In this document: positions 33,670 through 43,298 of the stretch, piece after piece
How positions within the stretch are numbered: position 1 is the first letter of the stretch
Layout: each line of letters begins with the position of its first letter
Origin: Bacillota bacterium
GTDB taxonomy: Bacteria; Bacillota; DTU014
Length of the DNA: 43,372 nt
Direction: 5' to 3'
Assembly (NCBI GenBank): GCA_012719595.1
Contig: JAAYAB010000178.1
Span: forward strand, 1-43,372
Made by a program: the position numbers and the translations under genes
Notes under the pieces: generated by a model
What the model was told of the DNA's origin: nothing
What the model saw: the letters and a program-made list of their open reading frames with translations, nothing else
The model's database searches: none

Positions 33670-34979
33670 GTGCGGTTTCACTGCCTGCCTGGAAGGTCAT
33701 CTTTGCGACGATAAGATTCCGTCCCTGGCTGTGGATTGGCAACTTCATCGCGATGATGGTGCTCATGCTGTTCTTCCAGGTGCCGGCCCTGGTGTTGCGG
33801 GAGTTCTTCAACCTGCTGTCTGGATCGGAGCCGGCAGGCCTGAGTGTGTGGACGCTGGTTGCGCTCATGTTTGCAGGAGAGCTGGTGCGGTTGTCCGGCG
33901 TGCTGGGACTCATTCGCACGAACACGCCGTTTTTCGTCCACTGCATGGCTATGCTGAGACGCAACATGCTCCGCCATATCCTCAGCCGCCCTGGAGCGTC
34001 TGCTCTCCCGGATTCGCCTGGTGAGGCCCTCAGCCGGTTCCGCGGGGACGTGTCCGAGATACCGCTGTTTGCACTGTGGATGAACGATCTCCTGGGCCTG
34101 GTGGCGTTCAGCAGCGTCGCTCTGGTCACGATGGCGCGGATCAACGCGACTGTCACGACGCTGGTGGTGTTGCCGTTCATAGTCGTCGGGGTGATTGCAA
34201 ACCTCACGTCCAGTCAGGTGGAGCGATTCCGTAGGGAGAGCCGTCGACATGCAGGCATTGTCATGGGTTTCATAGGAGAGCTGTTTGGCGCCGTTCAGGC
34301 TGTGAAGGTAGCAACCGCGGAACAAGGGGTGCTGCTGGGCTTGCTCCCCCGCGATGCGGGCGCGCTTTACTGGAACAGCAATCCGGTCGACGATCCGGGC
34401 TCGTTCATGGTGCCGCCTCGGGCCGCATACACTGCACAGATACCTAGACTCTTCAGTGACACCCTGAGGGACAACATCCTGATGGGAATGCACGCAGACG
34501 ATGAGAGCATTCGGCAGGCTCTCGACCTTGCTGTGCTCGAGCAGGATCTCGGTTGGTTGGAGAAGGGTCTTGATACGATAGTCGGTCCCAAGGGCGTCAA
34601 ACTGTCCGGAGGGCAGCTGCAGCGCACTGCTGCAGCCCGGATGTTTGTCAGGAATCCTCAGCTGCTGGTATTCGACGACCTCTCGAGCGCCCTCGATGTC
34701 GAGACCGAGAGAGTGCTCTGGGAAAGGGTGTTTGAGCGCGAAGGAGCGACGTGCCTCGCAGTGTCCCACAGGAAAGTGGCCCTTCGCCGAGCAGACAACA
34801 TCATAGTGATGAAGGGCGGCCGCGTGGAGGCCCAGGGCAAGCTCGACGACCTGCTTGAGACATGTGAGGAAATGCGCGAGATCTGGTTCGGCGGAGGCCA
34901 GGAGGATCAGGGGCACGAGGAGGACGCCGGATCTGAACTTCGAAGCACTGAAGAAGCAAGAACAATAGGCTATCAGTAG
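33666..34979 (+). CDS. Heterodimeric ABC exporter subunit 2 with internal deletion (no Walker A)
   Basis: This 437-aa protein starts as a normal exporter subunit and ends as a normal ATPase domain, but the middle is missing. Residues about 1-218 cover the first four helices and the coupling segment [13 protein letters not shown]. At about 219-222 (base 34320-34330) it jumps to [16 protein letters not shown], which in full-length relatives comes just after Walker A. Helices 5-6, the start of the ATPase domain and Walker A (roughly 150-190 residues) are absent, in frame. Q-loop [10 protein letters not shown], signature LSGGQLQR (near 312), Walker [13 protein letters not shown] with Asp in place of Glu, and VSHRK remain. 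It is probably non-functional, or an assembly artefact. Confidence 0.88.
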   Translation: MSAVSLPAWKVIFATIRFRPWLWIGNFIAMMVLMLFFQVPALVLREFFNLLSGSEPAGLSVWTLVALMFAGELVRLSGVLGLIRTNTPFFVHCMAMLRRNMLRHILSRPGASALPDSPGEALSRFRGDVSEIPLFALWMNDLLGLVAFSSVALVTMARINATVTTLVVLPFIVVGVIANLTSSQVERFRRESRRHAGIVMGFIGELFGAVQAVKVATAEQGVLLGLLPRDAGALYWNSNPVDDPGSFMVPPRAAYTAQIPRLFSDTLRDNILMGMHADDESIRQALDLAVLEQDLGWLEKGLDTIVGPKGVKLSGGQLQRTAAARMFVRNPQLLVFDDLSSALDVETERVLWERVFEREGATCLAVSHRKVALRRADNIIVMKGGRVEAQGKLDDLLETCEEMREIWFGGGQEDQGHEEDAGSELRSTEEARTIGYQ

Positions 34980-35017
34980 TAGAAACAGTCCGAGCATGCT
35001 TGTTTTTCGGCAAATCC

Positions 35018-35049
35018 AGCGCTCTCGTTCGCCACAGAACGGGAGCGCT
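35018..35049 (+). terminator. Hairpin terminator after the heterodimeric ABC exporter
   Basis: A 13-base stem AGCGCTCTCGTTC / GAACGGGAGCGCT (one G-U pair) with a six-base loop is followed by TCATTATT. It lies 39 bases after the exporter stop and is a reasonable intrinsic terminator. Confidence 0.7.
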
Positions 35050-35109
35050 TCATTATTCGCAGCTCGTTGCAGGAATGCGGATATCGATGCCGAATTGACT
35101 CACTGTCGA

Positions 35110-35123
35110 GCGAACATGTTAGC
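35110..35123 (+). promoter_or_regulatory. LacI-type operator candidate upstream of the GH4 gene
   Basis: GCGAACATGTTAGC, a near-perfect palindrome centred on AACATGTT, lies 89 bases before the GH4 start and 9 bases after TTGACT (35095-35100), a possible -35 box. The same core occurs at 38091 and 38257 beside the LacI-family gene. Confidence 0.62.
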
Positions 35124-35211
35124 AACACAACCGAAGACCGGTGCAGTCGTCTCCTTGACAGCTACGGGAGCGTGCATGCCGGTCCGGGTCCAACATCTAG
35201 GAGGAGAACAG

Positions 35212-36699
35212 ATGGCATTCAAGGTTGCGTTCATAGGCGCTGGGAGCATCGGCTTTACCCGACGGCTTCTGCGAGATATCCTGTCAGTACCTGAGTTCCG
35301 CGACATCGAGGTAGCGTTTACCGATATCAACGAGCGAAACCTCGACATGGTCACGAAGCTTTGCCAGCGGGACATCGATGCGAATGGCCTGAACATCCGC
35401 ATTCAGTCTACGCTGAACCGCAGAGAGGCCCTGCGTGGTGCTAGGTACGTTTTCAATCTTGTTAGAGTTGGCGGCCTCGACGCTTTCAAGCTGGACATAG
35501 AGATCCCGCTCAAATACGGTGTCGACCAGTGTGTCGGAGACACGCTCTGCGCCGGCGGCATCATGTACGGCCAGCGGGGAATACCGGTTATGCTGGACTT
35601 CTGCAAAGACATCAGGGAAGTGGCAGAACCTGATTGCTTTTTCCTCAACTACGCGAATCCCAATGCGATGATGACTTGGGCTGCAAACCATTGCGGCGGC
35701 GTCAACACTATCGGGCTCTGCCATGGCGTCCAACACGGGCACCGCGATATTGCCAACGCCCTGGGCCTCAAGCAGGAGGAAGTCGACATCATCTGTGCGG
35801 GTATCAACCATCAGACTTGGTACATACAGATAAAGCACAAGGGCGAGGACATGACAGGCAAGCTGCTCGAAGCTCTTGAGAAGCACCCGACGTACAGCAA
35901 GACCGAGAAGGTGCGCATCGATATGCTGCGCCGGTTCGGATACTTCAGCACCGAGTCCAATGGCCATTTGAGCGAGTACGTTCCATGGTACCGGAAGCGG
36001 CCTGAAGAGATAAACGACTGGATTGACGTTGGTTCGTCATGGATACATGGCGAGACCGGAGGGTACCTCAGGGTCTGCACTGAAGGGCGGAACTGGTTCG
36101 AGACCGACTTCCCGAACTGGATGAACGCGGCGCCCCACACCTACGACCCTCGAAAGAGGAGCAATGAACACGGATCGCACATTTTGGAGGCACTTGAGAC
36201 AGGCAGGGTTTACAGAGGGCATTTCAACGTCGTGAACAACGGCTGCATCACTAACCTCCCGGACGACGCCATAGTCGAGGTGCCCGGGTACGTCGACGCG
36301 AATGGGATTTCCATTCCAAGGGTCGGGGATCTTCCACTCGGGTGCGCCGCAGTCTGCAACGCCAGCATTTGGGTCCAGCGCCTGGCCGTCAAGGCAGCTG
36401 TGGAAGGCAACGACTTGCTGCTTCGACAGGCCATGATGATGGATCCATTGGTAGGCGCTGTTTGCAATCCGCCGGAGATCTGGCAGCTGGTCGACGAGAT
36501 GCTCGTGGCTCAGGAGCAGTGGCTGCCTCAGTACGGGCAAGCCATAGCCGAGGCCAAGCAAAGACTAGCAGCCGGCAATCTCATCCCGACGAAGGAAAGC
36601 TACCAGGGAGCGGCCCGGCTCAAGGTCAGGTCCGTAGAGGAGATGGCACAGGACCGGGAGAACGCCACGAAGAACGCAGCGGCCGCAGACAAGGCATAG
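35212..36699 (+). CDS. melA: GH4-family alpha-galactosidase-like glycosidase
   Basis: NAD+- and Mn2+-dependent glycosidase of family GH4 (495 aa), acting by oxidation-elimination. The N-terminal Rossmann motif is FIGAGSIGFTRRLLRDI, followed by the AFTDINERNLD strand. Metal and active-site regions are FLNYANPNAM, IGLCHGVQHG with Cys and His, and CAGINHQTWYI. The C-terminal half has NNGCITNLPDDAIVEVPGYVD, typical of MelA-like members. ATG 35212 follows TAGGAGGAG by 5 bases; an open frame upstream is ignored. The gene is cytoplasmic and precedes a LacI regulator. Alpha-galactosidase is the best match, but alpha-glucosidase or glucuronidase activities occur in the family. Confidence 0.85.
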   Translation: MAFKVAFIGAGSIGFTRRLLRDILSVPEFRDIEVAFTDINERNLDMVTKLCQRDIDANGLNIRIQSTLNRREALRGARYVFNLVRVGGLDAFKLDIEIPLKYGVDQCVGDTLCAGGIMYGQRGIPVMLDFCKDIREVAEPDCFFLNYANPNAMMTWAANHCGGVNTIGLCHGVQHGHRDIANALGLKQEEVDIICAGINHQTWYIQIKHKGEDMTGKLLEALEKHPTYSKTEKVRIDMLRRFGYFSTESNGHLSEYVPWYRKRPEEINDWIDVGSSWIHGETGGYLRVCTEGRNWFETDFPNWMNAAPHTYDPRKRSNEHGSHILEALETGRVYRGHFNVVNNGCITNLPDDAIVEVPGYVDANGISIPRVGDLPLGCAAVCNASIWVQRLAVKAAVEGNDLLLRQAMMMDPLVGAVCNPPEIWQLVDEMLVAQEQWLPQYGQAIAEAKQRLAAGNLIPTKESYQGAARLKVRSVEEMAQDRENATKNAAAADKA

Positions 36700-36990
36700 G
36701 CGAATGGGCTAATGCCATGCCGCAAGACATGCGGACTGCGATCGTGCGGCTGCAACAATGCGGACGATACGGACTGCAACGGTGCGACAGCAATGAGGCG
36801 GACTGCAATGATCTGGGATCAGGACTAGGGCGAGCACGCACTGTGACGAGGGCGGCAGCGCGCCGCTGGGACGCCTGCCGCCCGGCTGCACGAGCAGGAA
36901 TAGCATAAGTATGTGTCCAATGTAATCCCTGGAATCGCTGCAAACAGCGCAGGTGGCGCCTGTTTTCCATTGGGCAGAAAGGAGTTCGAG
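36700..36990. repeat. Degenerate repeat in the gap between GH4 and lacI-type genes
   Basis: From about 36728 to 36815 units of 22-26 bp with the core GCGGACTGCAAYGRTGCG follow each other three to four times. The remaining gap has no gene or clear promoter. GAAAGGAG at 36977-36984 is the binding site for the regulator gene. Confidence 0.55.
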
Positions 36991-38043
36991 ATGGCCAATA
37001 TCAGGCAAGTAGCTCGAGAAGCCGGAGTGTCGATAGCGACAGTGTCAGCCGTCATGAACAACACGAAGGCGGTTAGCCCTGAGCTGACCAAGCGGGTTCT
37101 GCAGGCCATCGAGAAGCTCGACTATCGTCCAAACCTCCTGGCAAAGGCGCTGCTGGGCAAGAATTCCGGCCTGATCGCGTTCCTGGTTCCGTCTATGACC
37201 AACCCCTTCTATCCTGACCTGCTCGAGGCTGTAGAACATGCCGCCAGCGAGCGGAACTACGGCGTCTTCATTTGCACGACTCACCGACAGGTGGACCGAG
37301 TGGACTACTACAGAGAGCGCCTTCTGGGAATGAACATCGATGGCGCTATGGTCACTCTGTCAAGCGAAATCGTCAAGTCGCAGCTCGTCCAGGACTTCCT
37401 GAGCCATGGCATCAAGGTCGTAGGCATAACCGGCGGCAGGGTCATGCCTGAGATCGACTGTTACGTGCTGGACGACGAGACGAGTACCCAGACTGTGTGC
37501 AGCTATTTGTCGGGGCTGGGGCATAGAGAAGTGGTCTACCTAGGCCCTGATCCTGCCAAGAGCACTACCAGTTCCCTTCGGTATAAGGGAATCCAGAACG
37601 CGATCAAAGGACTGCTTCCGACCGTCAAGATGGAGTTGGCGACGTCGTTCTGCACCTACAGCGAAGGCTCTGCCTATCAGGCGGCGATCTCATTGCTGGC
37701 AAGCGGTCGTTCGTTCTCAGCTATCATCTGCTACAACGATCAGGTTGCCGTCGGAGTCGTCAACGCTCTCAAAGACCAGGGGCTAGACGTGCCTGACGAT
37801 GTCTCAGTAATCGGATTTGACGATACCGTTGCTTCGTACACCCGGCCTGCGCTGACCACAATGGCAGTGGATAGGAAGGGGCTTGCAGAAGCAGCGTCTA
37901 CCAGGCTCTTTACTCTCATTGAGTCCTCAAATGGCATCGAGCCTACCGTTGTGAAGATACCAATGTCTCTGGTGGTCCGCGGTTCTACGGCGGCGGGCCC
38001 GTATCGAAGCAGACCAGTCCGACCTGCAGAGATGCCAGGATAG
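36991..38043 (+). CDS. LacI-family transcriptional regulator
   Basis: Repressor or activator of 350 aa. The helix-turn-helix is at residues 3-24 (NIRQVAREAGVSIATVSAVMN) and the hinge helix lies near 46-58 (YRPNLLAKALLGKNSG). The effector-binding domain is a periplasmic-binding-protein fold beginning LIAFLVPSMTNPFYPDLLEAV and containing AIICYNDQVAVGVVNAL and DVSVIGFDDTVASYTRPALTTM. ATG 36991 follows GAAAGGAG by 6 bases. The AACATGTT-centred palindromes before the GH4 gene, after this gene and before the NHL/Yip1 operon make it the likely regulator of both flanking units; the sugar effector is unknown. Confidence 0.95.
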   Translation: MANIRQVAREAGVSIATVSAVMNNTKAVSPELTKRVLQAIEKLDYRPNLLAKALLGKNSGLIAFLVPSMTNPFYPDLLEAVEHAASERNYGVFICTTHRQVDRVDYYRERLLGMNIDGAMVTLSSEIVKSQLVQDFLSHGIKVVGITGGRVMPEIDCYVLDDETSTQTVCSYLSGLGHREVVYLGPDPAKSTTSSLRYKGIQNAIKGLLPTVKMELATSFCTYSEGSAYQAAISLLASGRSFSAIICYNDQVAVGVVNALKDQGLDVPDDVSVIGFDDTVASYTRPALTTMAVDRKGLAEAASTRLFTLIESSNGIEPTVVKIPMSLVVRGSTAAGPYRSRPVRPAEMPG

Positions 38044-38088
38044 CTGAATGCCCTGGCAGTTCCGCACCCCTCTCTTCGTGTCAGTGCT

Positions 38089-38102
38089 GCTAACATGTTA
38101 TT
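38089..38102. promoter_or_regulatory. LacI-type operator candidate after the regulator gene
   Basis: GCTAACATGTTATT contains the perfect palindrome TAACATGTTA and lies 46 bases after the regulator stop, 130-165 bases from the pair at 38235-38267. A distant auxiliary operator for looping is plausible. Confidence 0.55.
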
Positions 38103-38228
38103 TGCACCCGTGGCAGGCAATTCAGCAGCAATCATTCGGTTTGTGGTGGATTCAAGACCCTGCTCCCCCACCTAGAGTGGGTTCTTCTGAAGCCAACAAA
38201 TTCTGCTGCAGGAGTCAAAGAAGTAGTG

Positions 38229-38267
38229 TAGAATGAACTTGTTAGAAGTTCTGGTGAACATGTTAGA
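38229..38267 (+). promoter_or_regulatory. Promoter -10 with two tandem LacI-type sites before NHL/Yip1
   Basis: A TAGAAT box (38229-38234) is followed directly by GAACTTGTTAG (38235-38245) and TGAACATGTTAGA (38255-38267). The two cores are 21 bases apart, two helical turns, and would cover the transcription start. No good -35 box is seen. The second site matches the operators at 35110 and 38089. Confidence 0.6.
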
Positions 38268-38332
38268 GGCGGCATAGGCCGCCGTGCGAATGGGTGGAGT
38301 TACAGGCCGCGGGGAAGGAGTTGGGCAGACCC

Positions 38333-40513
38333 ATGCTATCAAGACATCGGATTCACGGTGCATTCATTGCCGCGGCTGTGGTTCTGGCTGCGATCAGCAT
38401 AGCGACTCTGCCTTGCCTGGCCATAGTTCCATATTAGAGCTATACCTACGACTTTCGGCGCGAAGCCACGCCGTCTCCATTGCCCTACGTCCCGGCCGAG
38501 GTGTTGGATGGGTTCTCGCTCGGTGTCGGGCCGCTGAAGGAACCGGGCGATCTGTTTGTCGACGACGCCGGCCACATCTACCTTCTGGACACGGGCAACA
38601 ACCGCCTGATATGCCTGGACTCATCGATGAATGTCACGAGAGTCATATCCCAGTTTGACAACGACGGCAAGCCGGATGGGTTCAATGGCCCGAGAGGGGT
38701 CTTCGTCACCTCTCAGGGCGACATCTACGTTGCTGATACCGGCAACGGAAGAGTGGTCATCCTTGACTCGCAGGGGCAGTTTGTTCGCCTCATAGGCGAG
38801 CCGGTGAGCGACGAGGAAGGGATCATTCCGGAGGACTATCGCTACAAGCCAATCCGGCTCGTCGTCGATGTTGCCAAGCGGGTATTTGTTGTCGTCGAAG
38901 GTGAGTATGAGGGCATTGTCCAGTTTGATGAACAGGGCACGTTCCGCAGGTTCTTCGGAGCACCCAGAGTGGTGCCGCGCCTGGCGGACGTCATTTGGTC
39001 GAAGCTGGCCACGAGGGAACAGCGTGAGAGGATGGCCCTATTCCTCCCAACCGAATACAGCAGTGTTGATCTGGATGACAGAGGCTTCATCTATGCGACT
39101 ATAGCTACAGGTGATTTGGCGAGGAGCCAGCCCATCTGGCGCCTCAATCCCGGAGGCGAGAATGTCCTCAGAGCGCTGGGCTTCATGGTCCCGAGGGGAG
39201 ACAAACCGACAACGTGGGAAGAGAACCAGCAGGGAAAGCCGCCCTCCAAATTCGTCGACATCGTGGCCAGAGAACATGGTATCTATAGTGGGCTGGACCT
39301 CAATCGAGGCAGGGTGTTCACCTACGACGCAGAGGGTCACCTGCTGTACGAGTTTGGCGCCAGGGGTTATCAGAAGGGCGCCGTGGTCAAACCGACAGCC
39401 ATTGAAGAGCTAAACGGAAGACTCCTGATCCTTGATGCTGGCACCAACTCGGTTACAGTGTACGAACCGACCGAGTACGCGATATCCATACACTTGGCGA
39501 TGGATTACTACTACCGCGGAGACTATGCGAACTCGGATCTTTGGTGGCGAAACGTTCTGCGGCTCAATGCGAACAGCGATAGAGCGTACACAGGTGTCGG
39601 ACTGACCTACATGATGAACGGCCAGTTTGCTGAGGCCATGAAGTATTTCAAGCTGGGCGACAACAGGCTGGGCTACTCCAGGGCCTATGCGTACTACCGA
39701 AGCGACGTAGTGCGGGAACACTTCTCCCTCGTCGCTACTGTGTTCGTCGGTCTCCTCGTACTCCTGTCTGTCCTGAGAAGGCTCGGCGTCTTCCGCACAC
39801 TGCGGCGAAAGGTTGGACGCGTATACAGGGCCTTTGATTTGTGGTGTCTCCGCCGCGGCGGTTGGATATCCGGAGTGTGGGAGACGACTAAGGAGACGGG
39901 CAGGGGCCTCCATTACGCCCTACACGTCATCGTCCATCCGTTCGACGGGTTCTGGGATTTGAAGTATGAGAAGCGAGGGAACGCGTATTCGGCGACGGTC
40001 ATCCTGCTGCTGGCGTGCTCCAGCTACGTCTTTCTGAGGCAGTACATGGGGTTCATCTTCAACACGTCTGACCCCGCCGCGTTGAACATATACAGTGAGT
40101 TCGCCAGTCTCCTCGTTCCATTTTTCCTGTGGTGCATCATCAACTGGTCGCTGACCACGCTGTTGGACGGCAAGGGCGGGGTGAAGGACATCTACATAGC
40201 GTCCTGCTATGCGTTGACTCCATTGGTGTTGATCAACTTCCCAATCACGGTCCTGAGCAACTACCTGATCATGCAGGAGAGCACCTTCCTGGTCGTTTTC
40301 CTTGTCTCTGGCGTGATCTGGACGGGTGCATTGCTGTTCCTGGGCACTATGGTCACCCATCACTATGACGGCATCAAGACCGTATACACGAGCGTGCTCA
40401 CGGGTGCAGGCATTATCATCGTGATCTTTGTCGGAGTGTTCTTCTTCGTCCTGATGGATCAGGTGGCTATGTTCTTCGGCGATATCATAAAGGAACTCAC
40501 ACTGAGGATGTGA
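38333..40513 (+). pseudogene. NHL-repeat / TPR / Yip1-domain membrane protein with in-frame TAG at 38435
   Basis: Read through, this is a 726-residue protein. Residues 1-31 form a signal peptide ending LPCLA. NHL beta-propeller repeats follow (about 50-345; DLFVDDAGHIYLLDTGNNR, GDIYVADTGNGRVVILD). A TPR-like pair comes next (YYRGDYANSDLWWRNVLRLN) and then a membrane part of one helix plus a C-terminal Yip1-like block of about five helices. Proteins of this kind sit beside DUF5696 and sugar permeases in Paenibacillus-like operons. TAG at 38435-38437, just after the signal peptide (P-Y-stop-S-Y-T-Y-D), separates export from the body; the next in-frame start, TTG 38480, would have no signal peptide or binding site. 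The ATG has AAGGAG 12 bases upstream, a long spacing. Confidence 0.82.
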
Positions 40514-40517
40514 ACCC

Positions 40518-43298
40518 ATGGGAGCAGTGCCCTCTAAGCAATCAGCGATAGCCGCCGCGCTTGCGGTTTTGTTGGTGGCTGTCTCCGCTGCAGCCTCCGG
40601 CAGCAATGATCTGGACAGCAGATTGAACGGATTTGAGATGCGCTCTCAAAATGAGTATCTCGAGCTTTACTACTCCGAAGACACTGCCGAGATTGCTGTC
40701 AGGGTGCGAGACAACGGGGCTGTCTGGTTCTCAAACCCGCATGACAGAAACAGTGCTGAGAAGATCGCCAAAGGCGCAGCCAAGGACAAACTTGGGGCTC
40801 AGTTCTCGTTGTCGTATTTCACTCCAAGAGACGAGTTGAAGGATCTGGACAGCTACAACGACAGCGTCAAACATCGGCAATATGAAGCGATCAATATCGA
40901 CAACGGCCTCAGGGTCGAGTATACCCTCGGCAAGGAATGGAACGACGACGCCTATCTGCCCGTGATCATGACCCAGGCGACCTTCGACGAGCTGATTGTC
41001 TCGAAGATGGCGAAACGGGACGCCGATCTGTTCCGCAACAGCTACGACCGTGTATTGATGGTCGAGGTGAGCGATGACTACCCCGCGATAGAGGTCTACA
41101 ATCTCAATCCCAACGTGCTCGGCAACTACACGCTGATCTCGCCTGGGACCACACTGACCGAGAGAAACCGCAAGAAGCTGGTTGAGGGCTTCATTGATCA
41201 GATAGTTTCGCATCGCAAGGATCTGGGCAGCAGAGCGAACATGACGCCTGACCATATTCCTGAGCTGGTGCGGCAGGAACCCGTGTATGTTCTCAAGACT
41301 GGGCTTCGGGCCTGGGATATCGACGACATGAGGGCGCTCCTCAAGGAGTCAGGCGCCTCGCCTGAAGAGATTCAGCGCGACTACGATATCTTCGGTCTCG
41401 ACAAGTCCGAGCGCAACCCTGTGGTGTTTCGTGCTGCGCTCGAGTACACGCTCGACGGCGACTGTCTCGTCGTCAGGGTGCGGGCCGCAGATCTGGAGTA
41501 CCCCAAGGACGTACCGGGTGAGTTTGGAGGGCCGGTGACGTATCCGCTTCACGCCATACGGCTCCTCGAGTACTTCGGTGCCGCCGGAGCACAAGCAGAG
41601 GGATACATCTTCGTGCCGGACGGCTCGGGAGCCCTCATATACCTCAATAGCGGCAAGGTTCAAATGCCTGCATACGGTGCATGGGTCTATGGACTTGACC
41701 GGGCACTTGATCCGCCTGCAAACCGGGACACCCTTACTGAACAGGTATACCTGCCGGTCTTTGGAATGAAACAAGGCGCGAATGCCATGGTTGCGATTAT
41801 CGAGAGCGGACGGGCAGCGGCGAGGATCAGCGCAGACATCGCCGGCAGGAGCGACTCGTACAACAAGGTGTTCGCCGCGTTCACCGTCATTCCAAAGGGC
41901 ATTACCTCCCTTGAATCGTGGACTCAATGGCGCCTGGGAGTCAGCGGTGTCCGACAGAGCATTAACATCTACCAGTCAAGACCCTTCATGGAAGACATCG
42001 TGGTAAGGTATAAGTTCCTGCAGAATGAAGACGCGTCCTATTCTGGAATGGCTCGCGCTTACCAGGACTACCTGGTGAGCAGGGGTGTGCTGAGCCGTCT
42101 GTCGGGCGGTGACGACCTTACGTTCCTGTTGGAGTTGGTGGGATCGATCGCCGTCAAGCAGCCCGTACTCGGAGCGCCGCGGGAAGTGGTCAGGCCACTT
42201 ACCACCTTTGACCAGGCTCGAGAGATTGTCGACAGGTTCGCCGCTGTTGGCGTAGACGAGGTCGCACTGCGCTTTTCGGGCTAGCTAAAGGGAGGGTTCT
42301 ATCACTCGTTTCCCGACAGGATGCGAGTGGAGAAGACGGTAGGTGATCTGGGCGCTCTGGATCGGCTGTGCAGCTACCTGGAGAGCAAAGGCGTGGACCT
42401 GTATCCGGATGTCGCGTTCCTCGAGGTCTACAGGAACACTCTGCTGGATGGCTTTGTGACTATGAGAGACGCGGCCCGTTACCTCAACAAAGACACCGCT
42501 ACATCCCACAACTTCAATCCAATCAACGCTTTGCACGAAGGGTGGAAGGCCTTGCCGATACTCTCTGTCCGCCGGCTTCCGTCTGTGATCCAAGGCTTCC
42601 TCGATGGGTTTTCCAGGACATCCGCGCCGGGCCTGTCACTCAGGCAGATGGGGCGGCAGGTCAACTCGGATTTCCGCGAGGATCCTAGCATTCTGGTCGA
42701 TAGAGAGCAGGCTGTCGCGATCCTTGAGGAGCAGATGAGGATACTCGCTGAAGATCACAAGCTCAAGCTGCTGATTGAGGGTGGAAATGACTACTCGCTG
42801 AAGTACGTTTCTTTGGTGGCAAGGGCACCGATGTCGAGCAGCGAGTACAATCTGATAGACAGGTCAGTGCCTTTCTACCAGATGGTGCTCCATGGCTACG
42901 TGAACTACGCGGGCGCCCCCCTGAACCACGCTCAGGATCTCAGGTATGAGAGGCTGAAGACCATCGAGTACGGCGCCATGCCATACTATCAACTTATCTA
43001 TGGAGAGCCGTCTGAGGTCAAACGGACCGAGGTCAATGATCTCTTTTCGATGGGATTCGAGGATTGGATACATGAGGCCGGCCAGTTCTACGCAGAGGCA
43101 AATCGGATTCTGGCTGATGTGCAGGATCAGAGGATTGTAGAACACCGCGAGCTCGCCGCTGGGCTGTTCCAGACGGTCTATGAGAACGGCCAGTCCGTTT
43201 TCGTCAACTACAATAGGGAGGACGTGGCAGTCGGGGATGTCGTCGTGCCCGGGCGTGGCTACGTGCTGGTAGAGGGGGCTCTGGCCAGTGAATGGTAA
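40518..43298 (+). pseudogene. DUF5696 domain-containing protein with in-frame TAG at 42282
   Basis: Paralogue of the gene at 1-2307, 926 residues if read through. It begins with a signal peptide (about residues 1-29, AALAVLLVAVSAAASG) and an N-terminal domain ending near LPVIMTQ. The DUF5696 region shares EGYIFVPDGSGALIYLN and VNSDF with the paralogue. At 42282-42284 a TAG replaces the conserved Trp of the Y/F-S-G-W-L motif, and the same frame continues with L-K-G-G-F for another 338 codons to TAA. The first 588 residues would lack the C-terminal third. It starts four bases after the NHL/Yip1 gene and overlaps the next permease start. Single-base G-to-A mutation, readthrough or sequence error are all possible. 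Confidence 0.88.

Noticed and set aside
33678-34997. 439-codon open frame on the minus strand
   Set aside because: It mirrors the ABC exporter subunit 2 gene codon by codon, is rich in His, Gln and Arg, and has no domain or start signal; it is an antisense shadow in high-GC DNA.
17041-42284. Genome-wide reassignment of TAG as a sense codon (for example pyrrolysine or glutamine)
   Set aside because: By my count TAG is the normal final stop for about 18 of 35 genes here, including short-gap operon genes with correct family length, so a global sense meaning would extend many proteins into neighbours. Local readthrough is kept as an option only.
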